DNA of 64,000 nt from Streptomyces seoulensis (GCA_013364255.1 CP054936.1:5908353-5972352); one strand, 5' to 3'; shown: positions 43,213 through 51,471, counted from the first letter of the stretch. The notes: generated by a model not told the origin, from the letters alone. Made by a program: numbers and translations.

Positions 43213-43971
43213 ATGAACACGCTGCACGGCAACAGCACCAGCGCGGTGGTCACGCGTCTGCACGACGTGACCCGGGGTCCGGAGAAGTCCGGCGCCGCAC
43301 TGGGAGTGCGGGGGTGCTCCCGTGGCGCCGGGCGTCAGCACACCGCCGCCTACATGACGGTGGTGGACGCGCGCACCGGGGAGACGCCCGGGGGGAGTGC
43401 GCACGGGGGAAACGCGTACGGGGAGGCCACGGAGGAGCGCCGCACCCGGTCGGAGGCGGAGTTCACCGCCTACGTCCAGGAGCGCCGCGCCTCCCTGTAC
43501 GCGACCGCCTACCACCTCACCGGTGACCGCTTCGAGGCCGAGGACCTGCTCCAGAGCGCGCTGTTCTCGACCTACCGGGCGTGGGACCGGATCAGCGACA
43601 AGGCGGCCGTCGGCGGATACCTCCGCCGCACCATGACCAACCTGCACATCAGCGCCTGGCGGCGGCGCAAGCTCAACGAGTACCCGACCGAGGAACTGCC
43701 GGAGACGCCCGGCGACACGGACGCCATGCGCGGCACCGAGCTGCGCGCCGTCCTGTGGCAGGCGCTGGCCCGGCTGCCCGAACTCCAGCGCACCATGCTG
43801 GTCCTGCGCTACTACGAGGGCCGCACGGACCCGGAGATCGCCGACATCCTCGGCATCAGCGTCGGCACGGTGAAGTCCAGCATCTGGCGCTCGCTGCGCC
43901 GGCTGCGCGAGGACGAGGTCCTCAGCTTCGGCCGTGACCAGGAGGAGTCCTTCGGCGAGCTCGTCGCCTGA
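43213..43971 (+). CDS. sigQ: ECF sigma factor SigQ
   Basis: A 252-residue SigE-like ECF factor divergent from afsQ1. Residues 1-75 are a variable lead. Region 2 follows (FTAYVQERRASLYATAYHLT, ALFSTYRAWDRISDKAAVGG, LRRTMTNLHISAWRRRK), then region 4 (ALARLPELQRTMLVLRYYEG, LGISVGTVKSSIWRSLRRL). In S. coelicolor sigQ is an AfsQ1 target that antagonises AfsQ1-dependent antibiotic activation. The start ATG 43213 follows GGGGGGCGCGAG. ATG 43354 would remove the low-complexity N-terminus and is an alternative. No anti-sigma gene is adjacent. Confidence 0.9.
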   Translation: MNTLHGNSTSAVVTRLHDVTRGPEKSGAALGVRGCSRGAGRQHTAAYMTVVDARTGETPGGSAHGGNAYGEATEERRTRSEAEFTAYVQERRASLYATAYHLTGDRFEAEDLLQSALFSTYRAWDRISDKAAVGGYLRRTMTNLHISAWRRRKLNEYPTEELPETPGDTDAMRGTELRAVLWQALARLPELQRTMLVLRYYEGRTDPEIADILGISVGTVKSSIWRSLRRLREDEVLSFGRDQEESFGELVA

Positions 43972-43984
43972 GCGAGCCGGAGGT

Positions 43985-44100
43985 ACGGGGGGAAACCCGG
44001 GGGGACGGGGGGGAACGGGGGAGCGGTACCGGGGGAGCCCACGGGGGAGTGGGGAGCGGTACCGGTGGGGGGACCACGGGGGAAAGTGGGGGAGCACCGA
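43985..44100 (+). repeat. G-run-rich tract downstream of sigQ
   Basis: A dense series of GGGG to GGGGGGG runs separated by 2-9 nt on the plus strand, with two GAGCGGTACCGG(T/G)GGGG copies near 44030 and 44056. It could form G-quadruplexes in DNA or in the sigQ mRNA 3' end. No gene is visible. Confidence 0.6.
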
Positions 44101-44102
44101 GG

Positions 44103-44142
44103 AAGCGGGACCGGACGGCTGGGGGGCCGACCGGTCCCGCTT
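44103..44142 (+). terminator. sigQ terminator
   Basis: AAGCGGGACCGG (44103-44114) pairs with CCGGTCCCGCTT (44131-44142), and the stem is followed by a T. Confidence 0.7.
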
Positions 44143-44200
44143 TCGTGTGTGCCGGGCCGCCGTCCGGGACGGCGGCGGTCGGGCGGTGACCGCTCCGGGT

Positions 44201-44833
44201 TCAGGCGGCCGTGCGGGTCTCGGGGCGGTGGTCCGCCGCCGCGGCCAGGCGGCCCAGCGCCTCGTCCCGGTCGCAGGCGTACGCGCCCAGGGCCACCTGG
44301 CGGGCGACGATGGACCGCTCGGCGCGCATCAGCCGCCAGCCCCGGCGCACCAGGAACGGCACCGACTTGCGGCCCTCCCGCAGATCGCGCAGGAACCGCC
44401 GGCGGAAGGTGGTGACCGGACCGCGGGCCAGGCACAGCGCGTCGGCCAGCAGGCCCAGCTCACGGCAGCGGTCCACGATCTCGGCGGCGAAGATGCCCTC
44501 CGCGATGAACAGCGGCGTACGGCCGATGCGCAGCGTGTCCTCCCCGGTGCGGGCGCTGCGCGCGATGTCGTACACGGGCACGCCCGTGCTGCCCGTCGCG
44601 CACAGGCTGCTGATCGCCGCGACCGCGACGTCCGCGTCCCAGGAGGCCGGGTGGTCCCAGTCGATGTCCGAACTCCCCGCCACCAGAGGCAGCGTGGGGT
44701 CGTCGCCCTCCTTGTAGAAGTCGTCGAGGCGCAGCACGGGCAGCCCGGAACGGGCGGCGACCAGGGACTTGCCCGAGCCCGAGGGGCCGCACAGCAGCAC
44801 GACGCGGGCGGGAGACGGGAGATGAAGGCTCAC
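44201..44833 (-). CDS. Uridine kinase-like P-loop protein
   Basis: A 210-residue nucleoside kinase-type ATPase. Walker A GPSGSGKSLVAAR opens the fold, LRLDDFYKEGDDPTLP supplies the acceptor-site Asp region as in uridine kinases, DWDHPASWD follows, and FIAEGIFAAEIV corresponds to the Walker B strand. It may phosphorylate uridine or cytidine, linking salvage to the catabolic genes of this window. The short length and lack of the full C-terminal region of classical Udk make substrate uncertain. GTG 44833 starts 10 residues before the P-loop strand. It reads towards the sigQ terminator. Confidence 0.8.
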   Translation of the reverse strand: MSLHLPSPARVVLLCGPSGSGKSLVAARSGLPVLRLDDFYKEGDDPTLPLVAGSSDIDWDHPASWDADVAVAAISSLCATGSTGVPVYDIARSARTGEDTLRIGRTPLFIAEGIFAAEIVDRCRELGLLADALCLARGPVTTFRRRFLRDLREGRKSVPFLVRRGWRLMRAERSIVARQVALGAYACDRDEALGRLAAAADHRPETRTAA

Positions 44834-44960
44834 GGAAGACCAGTTTGACGCATCGTGGCGCGCCTGCCGACCCCGCGGGTCGGCTTTGGAGCGTGGGCTG
44901 CGTCTCAACTACCCTGTGCGCTGAACTCGTTACCCAGCGCAGCGGAAGGCGGCATCAGAC

Positions 44961-45356
44961 ATGGCCCGACACGCCTCGACCCCCCACTCCACCGCACGGC
45001 GCGTCCTGATCGCGGTCGCGGCCGCCGGGGCCGCCCTCGGCGCGGGTGCGGCGTCGGCCGCCGCCACGGCGCCGGCCGCCGAGGGCGCGCGCGGCCCGGT
45101 CACCGGCGGCGCGCTGGACCCGCGGGCGGCCGCGGGGGCGGTGACCGGCGCGGTCGGTCACGCCACCGGACCGGTCGCCGGCCTCAAGCCCAACCCGCTG
45201 GCCGGCACCGGCGTCGACCCGCTCGACAACAGCGTCGGCACCCAGGTCGCCGACTTCCGGCCGGTCAGCTCCCACCAGCTCACCGGCCCGGTGGCCGAGG
45301 CCCCGTCGGTCGCCGCGGTGCCCGTCGTCGGCCCGGCGGCCAAGACGCTGCGCTGA
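44961..45356 (+). CDS. Small secreted protein, 131 aa
   Basis: Exported protein of unknown function. A long twin-arginine-like or Sec signal (STARRVLIAVAAAGAALGAG, cleavage near ASAAA) is followed by an Ala/Gly/Pro/Val-rich mature chain containing GAVTGAVGHATGPVAGLKPN and NPLAGTGVDPLDNSVGTQVA, a pattern common to Streptomyces surface proteins. No cysteine or catalytic motif is seen. It is divergent from the kinase-like gene and ends at a hairpin shared with the aldehyde dehydrogenase operon. Confidence 0.72.
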   Translation: MARHASTPHSTARRVLIAVAAAGAALGAGAASAAATAPAAEGARGPVTGGALDPRAAAGAVTGAVGHATGPVAGLKPNPLAGTGVDPLDNSVGTQVADFRPVSSHQLTGPVAEAPSVAAVPVVGPAAKTLR

Positions 45357-45383
45357 CGCCCGCGCGGGACCCGGACACACGGC

Positions 45384-45427
45384 GGAGAGCCGCGCCGCCC
45401 CCGGACGGAGGGGAGGCGCGGCTCTCC
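45384..45427. terminator. Bidirectional hairpin
   Basis: GGAGAGCCGCGCC (45384-45396) pairs perfectly with GGCGCGGCTCTCC (45415-45427). It lies between the convergent secreted-protein and aldehyde-dehydrogenase genes. Confidence 0.75.
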
Positions 45428-45454
45428 GGTCTGTGGTGCGGTCCGCGGTGGGGC

Positions 45455-46342
45455 TCAGTACGCGGAGCCGGAGGCGCCGAGCGAGCCGGTCGGGTGCCAG
45501 ACCGTCTTCGTCTCCAGGAACGCCGTCATGCGGTCGGTGCCCGGCGTCGCCGCCCAGTCGTCCACAGGCTGTGGACGCAGCACGCGCTTGAGGTTGTCGG
45601 CCGCGGCGATCTCCAGCTCCTTCGCCAGCGCCTCGTCGGCGCCCGCGAGGTCGATCGCGTTGACGTCCTGGTGCGCGGCGAGCGGCGCCGCGATCTCCGC
45701 CGTACGGCCGGACAGGACGTTGACGACGCCGCCCGGCAGGTCGGAGGTGGCCAGCACCTCGCCCAGCGAGAGGGCCGGGAGCGGGGACTCCTCGCTCGCG
45801 ATCACCACCGCCGTGCTGCCGGTCGCGATCACCGGGGCCACCACGGAGACCAGGCCGAGGAACGACGACTCCTGCGGGGCCAGTACGGCCACGACGCCGG
45901 TCGGCTCGGGCGAGGAGAGGTTGAAGTACGGGCCCGCGACCGGGTTGGCGCCGCCGATCACCTGGGCGATCTTGTCCGTCCAGCCCGCGTACCAGACCCA
46001 GCGGTCGATCGTCGCGTCCACCTGCTCGGCGGCCTTGGACTTCGACAGGCCCTGCGCGTCGGCGACCTCGCGGACGAACTGCGCCTTGCGGCCCTCCAGC
46101 ATCTCCGCGACGCGGTAGAGGACCTGGCCCCGGTTGTACGCCGTCGCGCCGGACCACGCGCCGAACGCCTTGCGGGCGGCCACGACCGCGTCCCGGGCGT
46201 CCTTGCGGGAGGACTGCGGAGCGTTGGCCAGCCAGTTGCCCTTGGAGTCCGTCACCTCGTACACCCGGCCGCTCTCCGAACGCGGGAACTTCCCGCCGAC
46301 GTACAGCTTGTAGGTCTTGAAGACAGAAAGTCGCTCAGACAT
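45455..46342 (-). CDS. Aldehyde dehydrogenase-like protein lacking the catalytic domain
   Basis: A 295-residue protein homologous to the NAD-binding two-thirds of aldehyde dehydrogenases (YKLYVGGKFPRSESGRVYEV, RVWVYAGWTDKIAQVIGG-like segment, PTGVVAVLAPQESSFLGLVS, LPGGVVNVLSG). It lacks both the general-base Glu block and the catalytic Cys block: after NAIDLAGADEALAKELEI it runs directly to a short C-terminus. It overlaps the full-length dehydrogenase gene by 8 bp. An intact reading frame, normal codon bias and a terminator just beyond argue against a decaying pseudogene. It may be a structural or regulatory partner of the full enzyme. Confidence 0.78.
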   Translation of the reverse strand: MSERLSVFKTYKLYVGGKFPRSESGRVYEVTDSKGNWLANAPQSSRKDARDAVVAARKAFGAWSGATAYNRGQVLYRVAEMLEGRKAQFVREVADAQGLSKSKAAEQVDATIDRWVWYAGWTDKIAQVIGGANPVAGPYFNLSSPEPTGVVAVLAPQESSFLGLVSVVAPVIATGSTAVVIASEESPLPALSLGEVLATSDLPGGVVNVLSGRTAEIAAPLAAHQDVNAIDLAGADEALAKELEIAAADNLKRVLRPQPVDDWAATPGTDRMTAFLETKTVWHPTGSLGASGSAY

Positions 46343-47765
46343 CGAGGTACGCCTCCAGGCCGTGGCGGCCGCCCTCGCGGCCGAAGCCCGACTCCTTGTA
46401 CCCGCCGAACGGCGAGGTCGGGTCGAACTTGTTGAACGTGTTGGACCAGATCACGCCCGCGCGCAGCTTGTTCGCGACGGCGAGGATCCGCGACCCCTTC
46501 TCGGTCCAGATGCCCGCGCTCAGGCCGTACTGGGTGTTGTTGGCCTTGGCGACCGCCTCGTCCGGGGTGCGGAAGGTGAGCACCGAGAGCACCGGGCCGA
46601 AGATCTCGTCGCGGGCGATGGTGTGCGCCTGGGTGACGTGCGTGAACAGCGTCGGGGCGAACCAGTAGCCGGACGTGGGCAGTTCGCAGGCCGGCGACCA
46701 GCGCTCGGCGCCCTCCGCCTCGCCCCGCTCGGCGAGCGCGGTGATCCGGGCCAGCTGCTCGGCGGAGTTGATCGCGCCGATGTCAGTGTTCTTGTCCAGC
46801 GGGTCGCCCAGGCGCAGCGTCGACAGACGGCGCTTGAGGGCGTCCAGCAGCTCGTCGTGGATCGACTCCTGGACCAGCAGCCGCGAACCCGCGCAGCACA
46901 CCTGGCCCTGGTTGAAGAAGATGCCGGTGACGATGCCCTCGACGGCCTGGTCGATCGGGGCGTCGTCGAAGACGATGTTCGCGCCCTTGCCGCCCAGTTC
47001 GAGGGTGAGCTTCTTGCTCGTGCCCGCCACCGTGCGGGCGATCTCCTTGCCGACGGCCGTGGAACCGGTGAACGCCACCTTGTTCACGTCCGGGTGCGCC
47101 ACCAGCGCGGCGCCCGCGTCGCCGTAGCCCGGAAGGATGTTGACGACGCCCTTCGGCAGGCCCGCCTGGCGGCAGACGTCCGCGAAGAACAGGGCGGACA
47201 GCGGGGTCGTCTCGGCCGGCTTGAGGACGACGGTGTTGCCCGTCGCCAGCGCCGGGGCGATCTTCCACGCCAGCATCAGCAGCGGGAAGTTCCACGGGAT
47301 GACCTGGCCGGCCACGCCCAGCGGCCGCGGACTCGCGCCGAAGCCGGCGTGGCCGAGCTTGTCCGCCCAGCCCGCGTAGTAGAAGAAGTGGGCCGCGACC
47401 AGGGGAAGGTCCGCGTCGCGGGTCTCCTTGATCGGCTTGCCGTTGTCCAGCGTCTCCAGCACCGCCAGCTCGCGGCTGCGCTCCTGGATGATCCGGGCGA
47501 TGCGGAACAGGTACTTCGCGCGCTCCGAGCCGGGCAGCGCCGACCATGTCGCGAACGCCGTGCGGGCGGCCCGCACGGCCCGGTCCACGTCCGCCTCGCC
47601 CGCCTGGGCGACCTCGGACAGCACCTCCTCGGTGCTCGGGGAGACCGTCTTGAAGACCTTGCCGTCGGCCGCCTCGGTGAACTCGCCGTCGATGAACAGC
47701 CCGTACGAGGGCGCGATGTCGACGACCGCGCGGGACTCGGGGGCGGGTGCGTACTCAAAAGCCAT
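46335..47765 (-). CDS. Aldehyde dehydrogenase
   Basis: A 476-residue NAD(P)-dependent aldehyde dehydrogenase with complete catalytic machinery: Asn159 (IPWNFPLLM), the Glu256 base (KLTLELGGKG), nucleophile Cys290 (FNQGQVCCAGSR) and the EIFGPVLSV and PFGGYKESGFGRE C-terminal motifs. It begins 6 bp after the deoC stop, so the two are one operon. DeoC releases acetaldehyde, and this enzyme is well placed to oxidise it to acetate. That substrate assignment is inferred from gene order. Its downstream partner is the truncated paralogue. Length is slightly short (typical 480-500) but no core element is missing. Confidence 0.88.
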   Translation of the reverse strand: MAFEYAPAPESRAVVDIAPSYGLFIDGEFTEAADGKVFKTVSPSTEEVLSEVAQAGEADVDRAVRAARTAFATWSALPGSERAKYLFRIARIIQERSRELAVLETLDNGKPIKETRDADLPLVAAHFFYYAGWADKLGHAGFGASPRPLGVAGQVIPWNFPLLMLAWKIAPALATGNTVVLKPAETTPLSALFFADVCRQAGLPKGVVNILPGYGDAGAALVAHPDVNKVAFTGSTAVGKEIARTVAGTSKKLTLELGGKGANIVFDDAPIDQAVEGIVTGIFFNQGQVCCAGSRLLVQESIHDELLDALKRRLSTLRLGDPLDKNTDIGAINSAEQLARITALAERGEAEGAERWSPACELPTSGYWFAPTLFTHVTQAHTIARDEIFGPVLSVLTFRTPDEAVAKANNTQYGLSAGIWTEKGSRILAVANKLRAGVIWSNTFNKFDPTSPFGGYKESGFGREGGRHGLEAYLDV

Positions 47766-47771
47766 GGGGGA

Positions 47772-48737
47772 TCAGTCCACCGTCACGTAGTCGGGACCGG
47801 AGTAGCGGCCGGTGGCCAGCTTCTGCCGCTGCATCAGCAGGTCGTTCAGCAGCGAGGAGGCGCCGAAGCGGAACCAGTGGTTGTCCAGCCAGTCCTCGCC
47901 CGCGGTCTCGTTGACCAGCACCAGGAACTTGACGGCGTCCTTGGTGGTGCGGATGCCGCCGGCCGGCTTCACGCCCACCTGCACGCCGGTCTGCGCGCGG
48001 AAGTCGCGCACCGCCTCCAGCATCAGCAGGGTGTTGGCGGGGGTCGCGTTGACGGCGACCTTGCCGGTGGAGGTCTTGATGAAGTCGGCGCCGGCGAGCA
48101 TGCCGAGCCAGGAGGCGCGGCGGATGTTGTCGTACGTCGACAGCTCGCCGGTCTCGAAGATGACCTTCAGCCGGGCGCTCGTGCCGCAGGCCTCCTTCAC
48201 GGCGACGATCTCGTCGTACACCTTCAGGTACCTGCCGGACAGGAACGCGCCGCGGTCGATGACCATGTCGATCTCGTCCGCGCCGGCGGCGACCGCGTCG
48301 CGCACGTCGGCCAGCTTGACGTCCAGCGCCGCGCGGCCCGCCGGGAAGGCGGTGGCGACCGAGGCGACCTTCACGCCGGAGCCGGCGACGGCCTCCTTGG
48401 CGGCGGCCACCATGTCGGGGTAGACGCAGACGGCGGCCGTGGTGGGCGTGGTGCGGTCCGTGGGGTCGGGGTGCACCGCCTTGGCGCCGAGCGCCCGGAC
48501 CTTGCCCGGGGTGTCCGCGCCTTCCAGCGTCGTCAGGTCGACCATCGAGATGGCGAGGTCGATGGCGTACGCCTTCGCGGTGGTCTTGATGGAACGGGTG
48601 CCGAGGGCGGCGGCGCGCGCCTCCAGGCCGACCGCGTCCACGCCGGGCAGTCCGTGCAGGAAGCGGCGCAGTGAGCTGTCGGACGACGTGACGTCGGCTG
48701 GGGCCAAGGAGGTGGGGGCAGTGGTGGGCATGGTCAC
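47772..48737 (-). CDS. deoC: Deoxyribose-phosphate aldolase
   Basis: A 321-residue class I aldolase that splits 2-deoxyribose-5-phosphate into acetaldehyde and glyceraldehyde-3-phosphate. The TIM barrel shows MVDLTTLEGADTPGKVRAL, AVCVYPDMV, VASVATAFPAGRA, EIDMVIDRGAFLSG, LKVIFETGEL, the Schiff-base lysine in ADFIKTSTGK and GVKPAGGIRTTKDA. It is of the longer DeoC type. GTG 48737 is preceded 6 nt upstream by a -10-like TATGCT and next to it by the nucleoside palindrome, suggesting a leaderless, repressible message. ATG 48731 is an alternative. It heads the operon with two aldehyde dehydrogenase genes. Confidence 0.93.
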   Translation of the reverse strand: MTMPTTAPTSLAPADVTSSDSSLRRFLHGLPGVDAVGLEARAAALGTRSIKTTAKAYAIDLAISMVDLTTLEGADTPGKVRALGAKAVHPDPTDRTTPTTAAVCVYPDMVAAAKEAVAGSGVKVASVATAFPAGRAALDVKLADVRDAVAAGADEIDMVIDRGAFLSGRYLKVYDEIVAVKEACGTSARLKVIFETGELSTYDNIRRASWLGMLAGADFIKTSTGKVAVNATPANTLLMLEAVRDFRAQTGVQVGVKPAGGIRTTKDAVKFLVLVNETAGEDWLDNHWFRFGASSLLNDLLMQRQKLATGRYSGPDYVTVD

Positions 48738-48750
48738 CAGATGAGCATAT

Positions 48751-48762
48751 CTACGCGCGTAG
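48751..48762. promoter_or_regulatory. Nucleoside-regulon palindrome, site 5 (deoC)
   Basis: Perfect CTACGCGCGTAG directly abutting (1 nt) the -10-like hexamer (complement of 48744-48749) of the minus-strand deoC promoter. Repressor binding here should block RNA polymerase. Confidence 0.75.
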
Positions 48763-48805
48763 CGGCTGTACAGCCCTTGGGAGCGGGGGCTGGTTCGGGT
48801 GGGGG

Positions 48806-48895
48806 TGGATCGCGGGTGCGGGTGCGGGTGCGGGTGCGGGTGTGAGTGCGGGTGCGGGGGTGGGTGCGCGTGTGGGTGTGGGTGTGTGGTGGAGC
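48806..48895 (+). repeat. GCGGGT/GTGGGT hexamer repeat tract
   Basis: About 90 bp of repeated GCGGGT, shading into GTGGGT, with strong G-over-C strand asymmetry and G-quadruplex potential. It lies between the divergent deoC and PH-domain genes. A long open frame across it is repeat-derived and not believed. Confidence 0.8.
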
Positions 48896-49015
48896 GGGGG
48901 CGGGTGGTCGCGGTGCGTGGTGGGGCGGGTGCGGCTGGTGGGGCGGTGGGGCGGGGGTGGCGGCAGTGGGGGGTGCTGGTTTGTGGTGGGTGCCGGGGCG
49001 TGCAGAATCGGGACC

Positions 49016-49717
49016 ATGACGACGCCCGCGCACGAGCCCCCCGCCCCCGAGTACAAAGACCGGGTCAACCGGTCCACCGGCGGCATCGCGGGCGGCGTCG
49101 TGCTGCTCGCCGTCGTCCTGTGGCTCGGTTTCGACGCCATGTTCACCGGCGACGGCCGCACGCCCTGGCTGGCGCTCGCCGGGATGATCCTCGTGGTGCC
49201 GTTCGTCGTCGCCTTCACGCTCCGGCCCGCCGTGTACGTCAACTCCGACCGGCTGCGCGTGCGCAACCCGTTCCGCGTCATCGTGCTGCCCTGGGGGCAG
49301 GTCGCCGTCCTGCGCTCCGGGTACTCGAACGAGGTCCTCACCAAGGCCGGCGACAAGTACCAGATGTGGGCCGTGCCGGTCTCGCTGCGGGCGCGCAAGC
49401 GGGCCGCCCGGCAGGAGGCGCGGGCCGCCACCGCCGGGGAGCAGGGCGCGGCGGGCGGCCGGGCGGGGCTCGGCGTCGGCGGCCGCGGCGGGCTCGGGCG
49501 CGGGGGCAGCACCCGCGGGCTGAGCGGGGGCGGCGCCGCCGGGGATCCGATCCGGGCCGAGGGCGACCAGTTCATGACCGAGCTGCGGGAGCTCCACGAG
49601 GCGCGGGAGAACGAGGAGAGCGCGCAGGGCGAGGTGTCGGTGCGGTGGGCCTACGAGATCCTCGGGCCCGCGGTCGCCGGGGCGCTGGTGCTGATCGTTC
49701 TGCTGGTGGTGGGCTGA
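49016..49717 (+). CDS. PH-domain membrane protein
   Basis: A 233-residue protein. Two N-terminal spans (GGIAGGVVLLAVVLWLGF and WLALAGMILVVPFVVAF) precede a bacterial PH-like domain (RPAVYVNSDRLRVRNPFRVI, LPWGQVAVLRSGYSNEVL, YQMWAVPVSL). A Gly-rich insertion of about 50 residues follows, and a third span ends the protein (ILGPAVAGALVLIVLLVV). Function is unknown; such proteins are common in actinobacteria. CAGAAT (49003-49008) ends 7 nt before ATG 49016 without a Shine-Dalgarno, again a leaderless arrangement. Confidence 0.8.
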   Translation: MTTPAHEPPAPEYKDRVNRSTGGIAGGVVLLAVVLWLGFDAMFTGDGRTPWLALAGMILVVPFVVAFTLRPAVYVNSDRLRVRNPFRVIVLPWGQVAVLRSGYSNEVLTKAGDKYQMWAVPVSLRARKRAARQEARAATAGEQGAAGGRAGLGVGGRGGLGRGGSTRGLSGGGAAGDPIRAEGDQFMTELRELHEARENEESAQGEVSVRWAYEILGPAVAGALVLIVLLVVG

Positions 49718-49794
49718 GGCGCGTGGCGGCGCGTTGTGGTGCCTGCCCTGGTGGTGGTTGGGGCGCGTTGTGGTGCCTGCGGTGGCGCACTGAA

Positions 49795-49825
49795 GAGGCG
49801 GGCGCCTGAGCGCCCGCCTCTTTTT
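49795..49825. terminator. Rho-independent-type terminator with T-tract
   Basis: GAGGCGGGCGC (49795-49805), CTGA loop, GCGCCCGCCTC (49810-49820), then TTTTT. It is the most canonical intrinsic terminator in the window, between the convergent PH-domain and phosphomutase genes. Confidence 0.85.
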
Positions 49826-51471
49826 CAGATGCCCAGCGCCCTCGCCAGGTCCTTCTTGATCGCGGTCAGCAGTTCCTTCGCCTTCTCGTGTGCCGGCGCG
49901 AGGTCCGACCGTGTCGTCACCGGGACCACCACCTCCAGGTAGCACTTCAGCTTCGGTTCGGTGCCGGACGGGCGGACGATCACCCGGGCGCCGTCGAGCG
50001 TGTAGCGCAGGCCGTCCGTCGGCGGCAGCGTCTCGGTGCCCTGGTTCAGGTCCTCGGTCCGGGTGACGGGCAGGCCCGCCAGCCCGGTCGGGGGCTGCTC
50101 GCGCAGGCGGCGCATCGCGTCGGCGATCAGGGACAGGTCCTGGACGCGGACCGAGAGCTGGTCGGTGGCGTGCAGGCCGTGCTCCACGGCGAGGTCGTCC
50201 AAAAGGTCCAGCAGGGTACGGCCCTGCTCCTTGAGCTGCGAGGCCAGTTCCGTGATCAGCAGGGCCGCGGTGATGCCGTCCTTGTCGCGGACGCCGTCCG
50301 GGTCCACGCAGTAGCCGAGGGCCTCCTCGTAGCCGTAGCGCAGGCCCTCGACGCGGGCGATCCACTTGAAGCCGGTCAGCGTCTCCTCGTGCGGCAGGCC
50401 CGCGCGTGCGGCGATGCTGCCGAGGAGGGCGGAGGACACGATCGACTCAGCGAACGTGCCGCGCGCGCCGCGGGCCACCAAGTGGGCGGCGAGCAGCGCG
50501 CCCACCTCGTCGCCGCGGAGCATGCGCCAGTCCGCGCCGTCCTTGACGGCCACCGCGCAGCGGTCCGCGTCCGGGTCGTTGGCGATCACCAGGTCGGGGT
50601 CCGTCTCGCGGGCCCTGGCGAAGGCCAGGTCCATCGCGCCGGGCTCCTCCGGGTTGGGGAACGCGACCGTCGGGAAGTCCGGGTCCGGGTCGGCCTGCTC
50701 GGCGACGAGCATCGGCTCCGGGAAGCCCGCGCGGGCGAAGGCGGCCAGGAGGGGGTCCTTGCCGACGCCGTGCATCGCCGTGTAGACCGTGCGGGCGGTG
50801 CGCGGGGAGTCCTCGGCGAGGACGGCGTCCGTGCGGGCCAGGTAGGCGTCGAGGACGTCGTCGCCGAGGGTCTGCCAGCCGGAGTCCGGGCGGGGGACCG
50901 CGGTGAGGGTGGTGATCGCGTCGATCTCCGCCGCGATCTGCGCGTCGGCGGGCGGGACGATCTGGGAGCCGTCGCCCAGGTACACCTTGTAGCCGTTGTC
51001 CCGGGGCGGGTTGTGGCTGGCGGTGACCTCCACGCCCGCGACCGCGCCCAGGTGCCGGATGGCGAAGGCGAGGACGGGGGTGGGCAGCGGGCGCGGGAGG
51101 ACGGCGGCGCGCAGGCCGGCGCCGGTCATGACGGCGGCGGTGTCGCGGGCGAAGTCCGCCGACTTGTGGCGGGCGTCGTAGCCGATGACCACGAGGCCGG
51201 CGGTGTCGTCGCCGTGCAGGACGCCCTGCTTCTTCAGGTACGCGGCGAGGCCGGCGGCGGCGCGGATGACGACGGAGCGGTTCATGCGCAGGGGGCCGGC
51301 GCCGAGTTCGCCGCGCAGGCCGGCGGTGCCGAACTGGAGGGTGCCGGCGAAGCGGGCGGCCAGCTCCTTGGTGGCGTTCGCCTCGATGAGCTCGGCGAGT
51401 TCCGCGCGGGTGTCCGGGTCGGGGTCCTCGGCGAGCCATGCCTTGGCCTGTGCGATGAGGTCGTCGTGCAC
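49825..51471 (-). CDS. Phosphosugar mutase (phosphoglucomutase/phosphopentomutase type)
   Basis: A 548-residue alpha-D-phosphohexomutase superfamily enzyme. Early FGTAGLRGELGAGPLRMN, phosphoserine loop EVTASHNPPRDNGYKVY, metal loop IANDPDADRCAVAV, sugar loop GYEEALGYCVDPD and the phosphate-binding RPSGTEPKLKCY are all intact. Given deoA, punA and deoC nearby, it is a good candidate for the phosphopentomutase that turns (deoxy)ribose-1-phosphate into the 5-phosphate. Sequence alone cannot exclude glucose- or mannose-phosphate. GTG 51471 begins VHDDLIAQAKAWL. No nucleoside palindrome is seen upstream; a 344-bp gap with a large inverted repeat separates it from punA. Confidence 0.87.
   Translation of the reverse strand: MHDDLIAQAKAWLAEDPDPDTRAELAELIEANATKELAARFAGTLQFGTAGLRGELGAGPLRMNRSVVIRAAAGLAAYLKKQGVLHGDDTAGLVVIGYDARHKSADFARDTAAVMTGAGLRAAVLPRPLPTPVLAFAIRHLGAVAGVEVTASHNPPRDNGYKVYLGDGSQIVPPADAQIAAEIDAITTLTAVPRPDSGWQTLGDDVLDAYLARTDAVLAEDSPRTARTVYTAMHGVGKDPLLAAFARAGFPEPMLVAEQADPDPDFPTVAFPNPEEPGAMDLAFARARETDPDLVIANDPDADRCAVAVKDGADWRMLRGDEVGALLAAHLVARGARGTFAESIVSSALLGSIAARAGLPHEETLTGFKWIARVEGLRYGYEEALGYCVDPDGVRDKDGITAALLITELASQLKEQGRTLLDLLDDLAVEHGLHATDQLSVRVQDLSLIADAMRRLREQPPTGLAGLPVTRTEDLNQGTETLPPTDGLRYTLDGARVIVRPSGTEPKLKCYLEVVVPVTTRSDLAPAHEKAKELLTAIKKDLARALGI

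Noticed and set aside
45455..46342. Short aldehyde dehydrogenase gene as a pseudogene
   Set aside because: Frame and codon bias are intact, it overlaps the active gene as if coupled, and no catalytic-domain remnant follows before the terminator.
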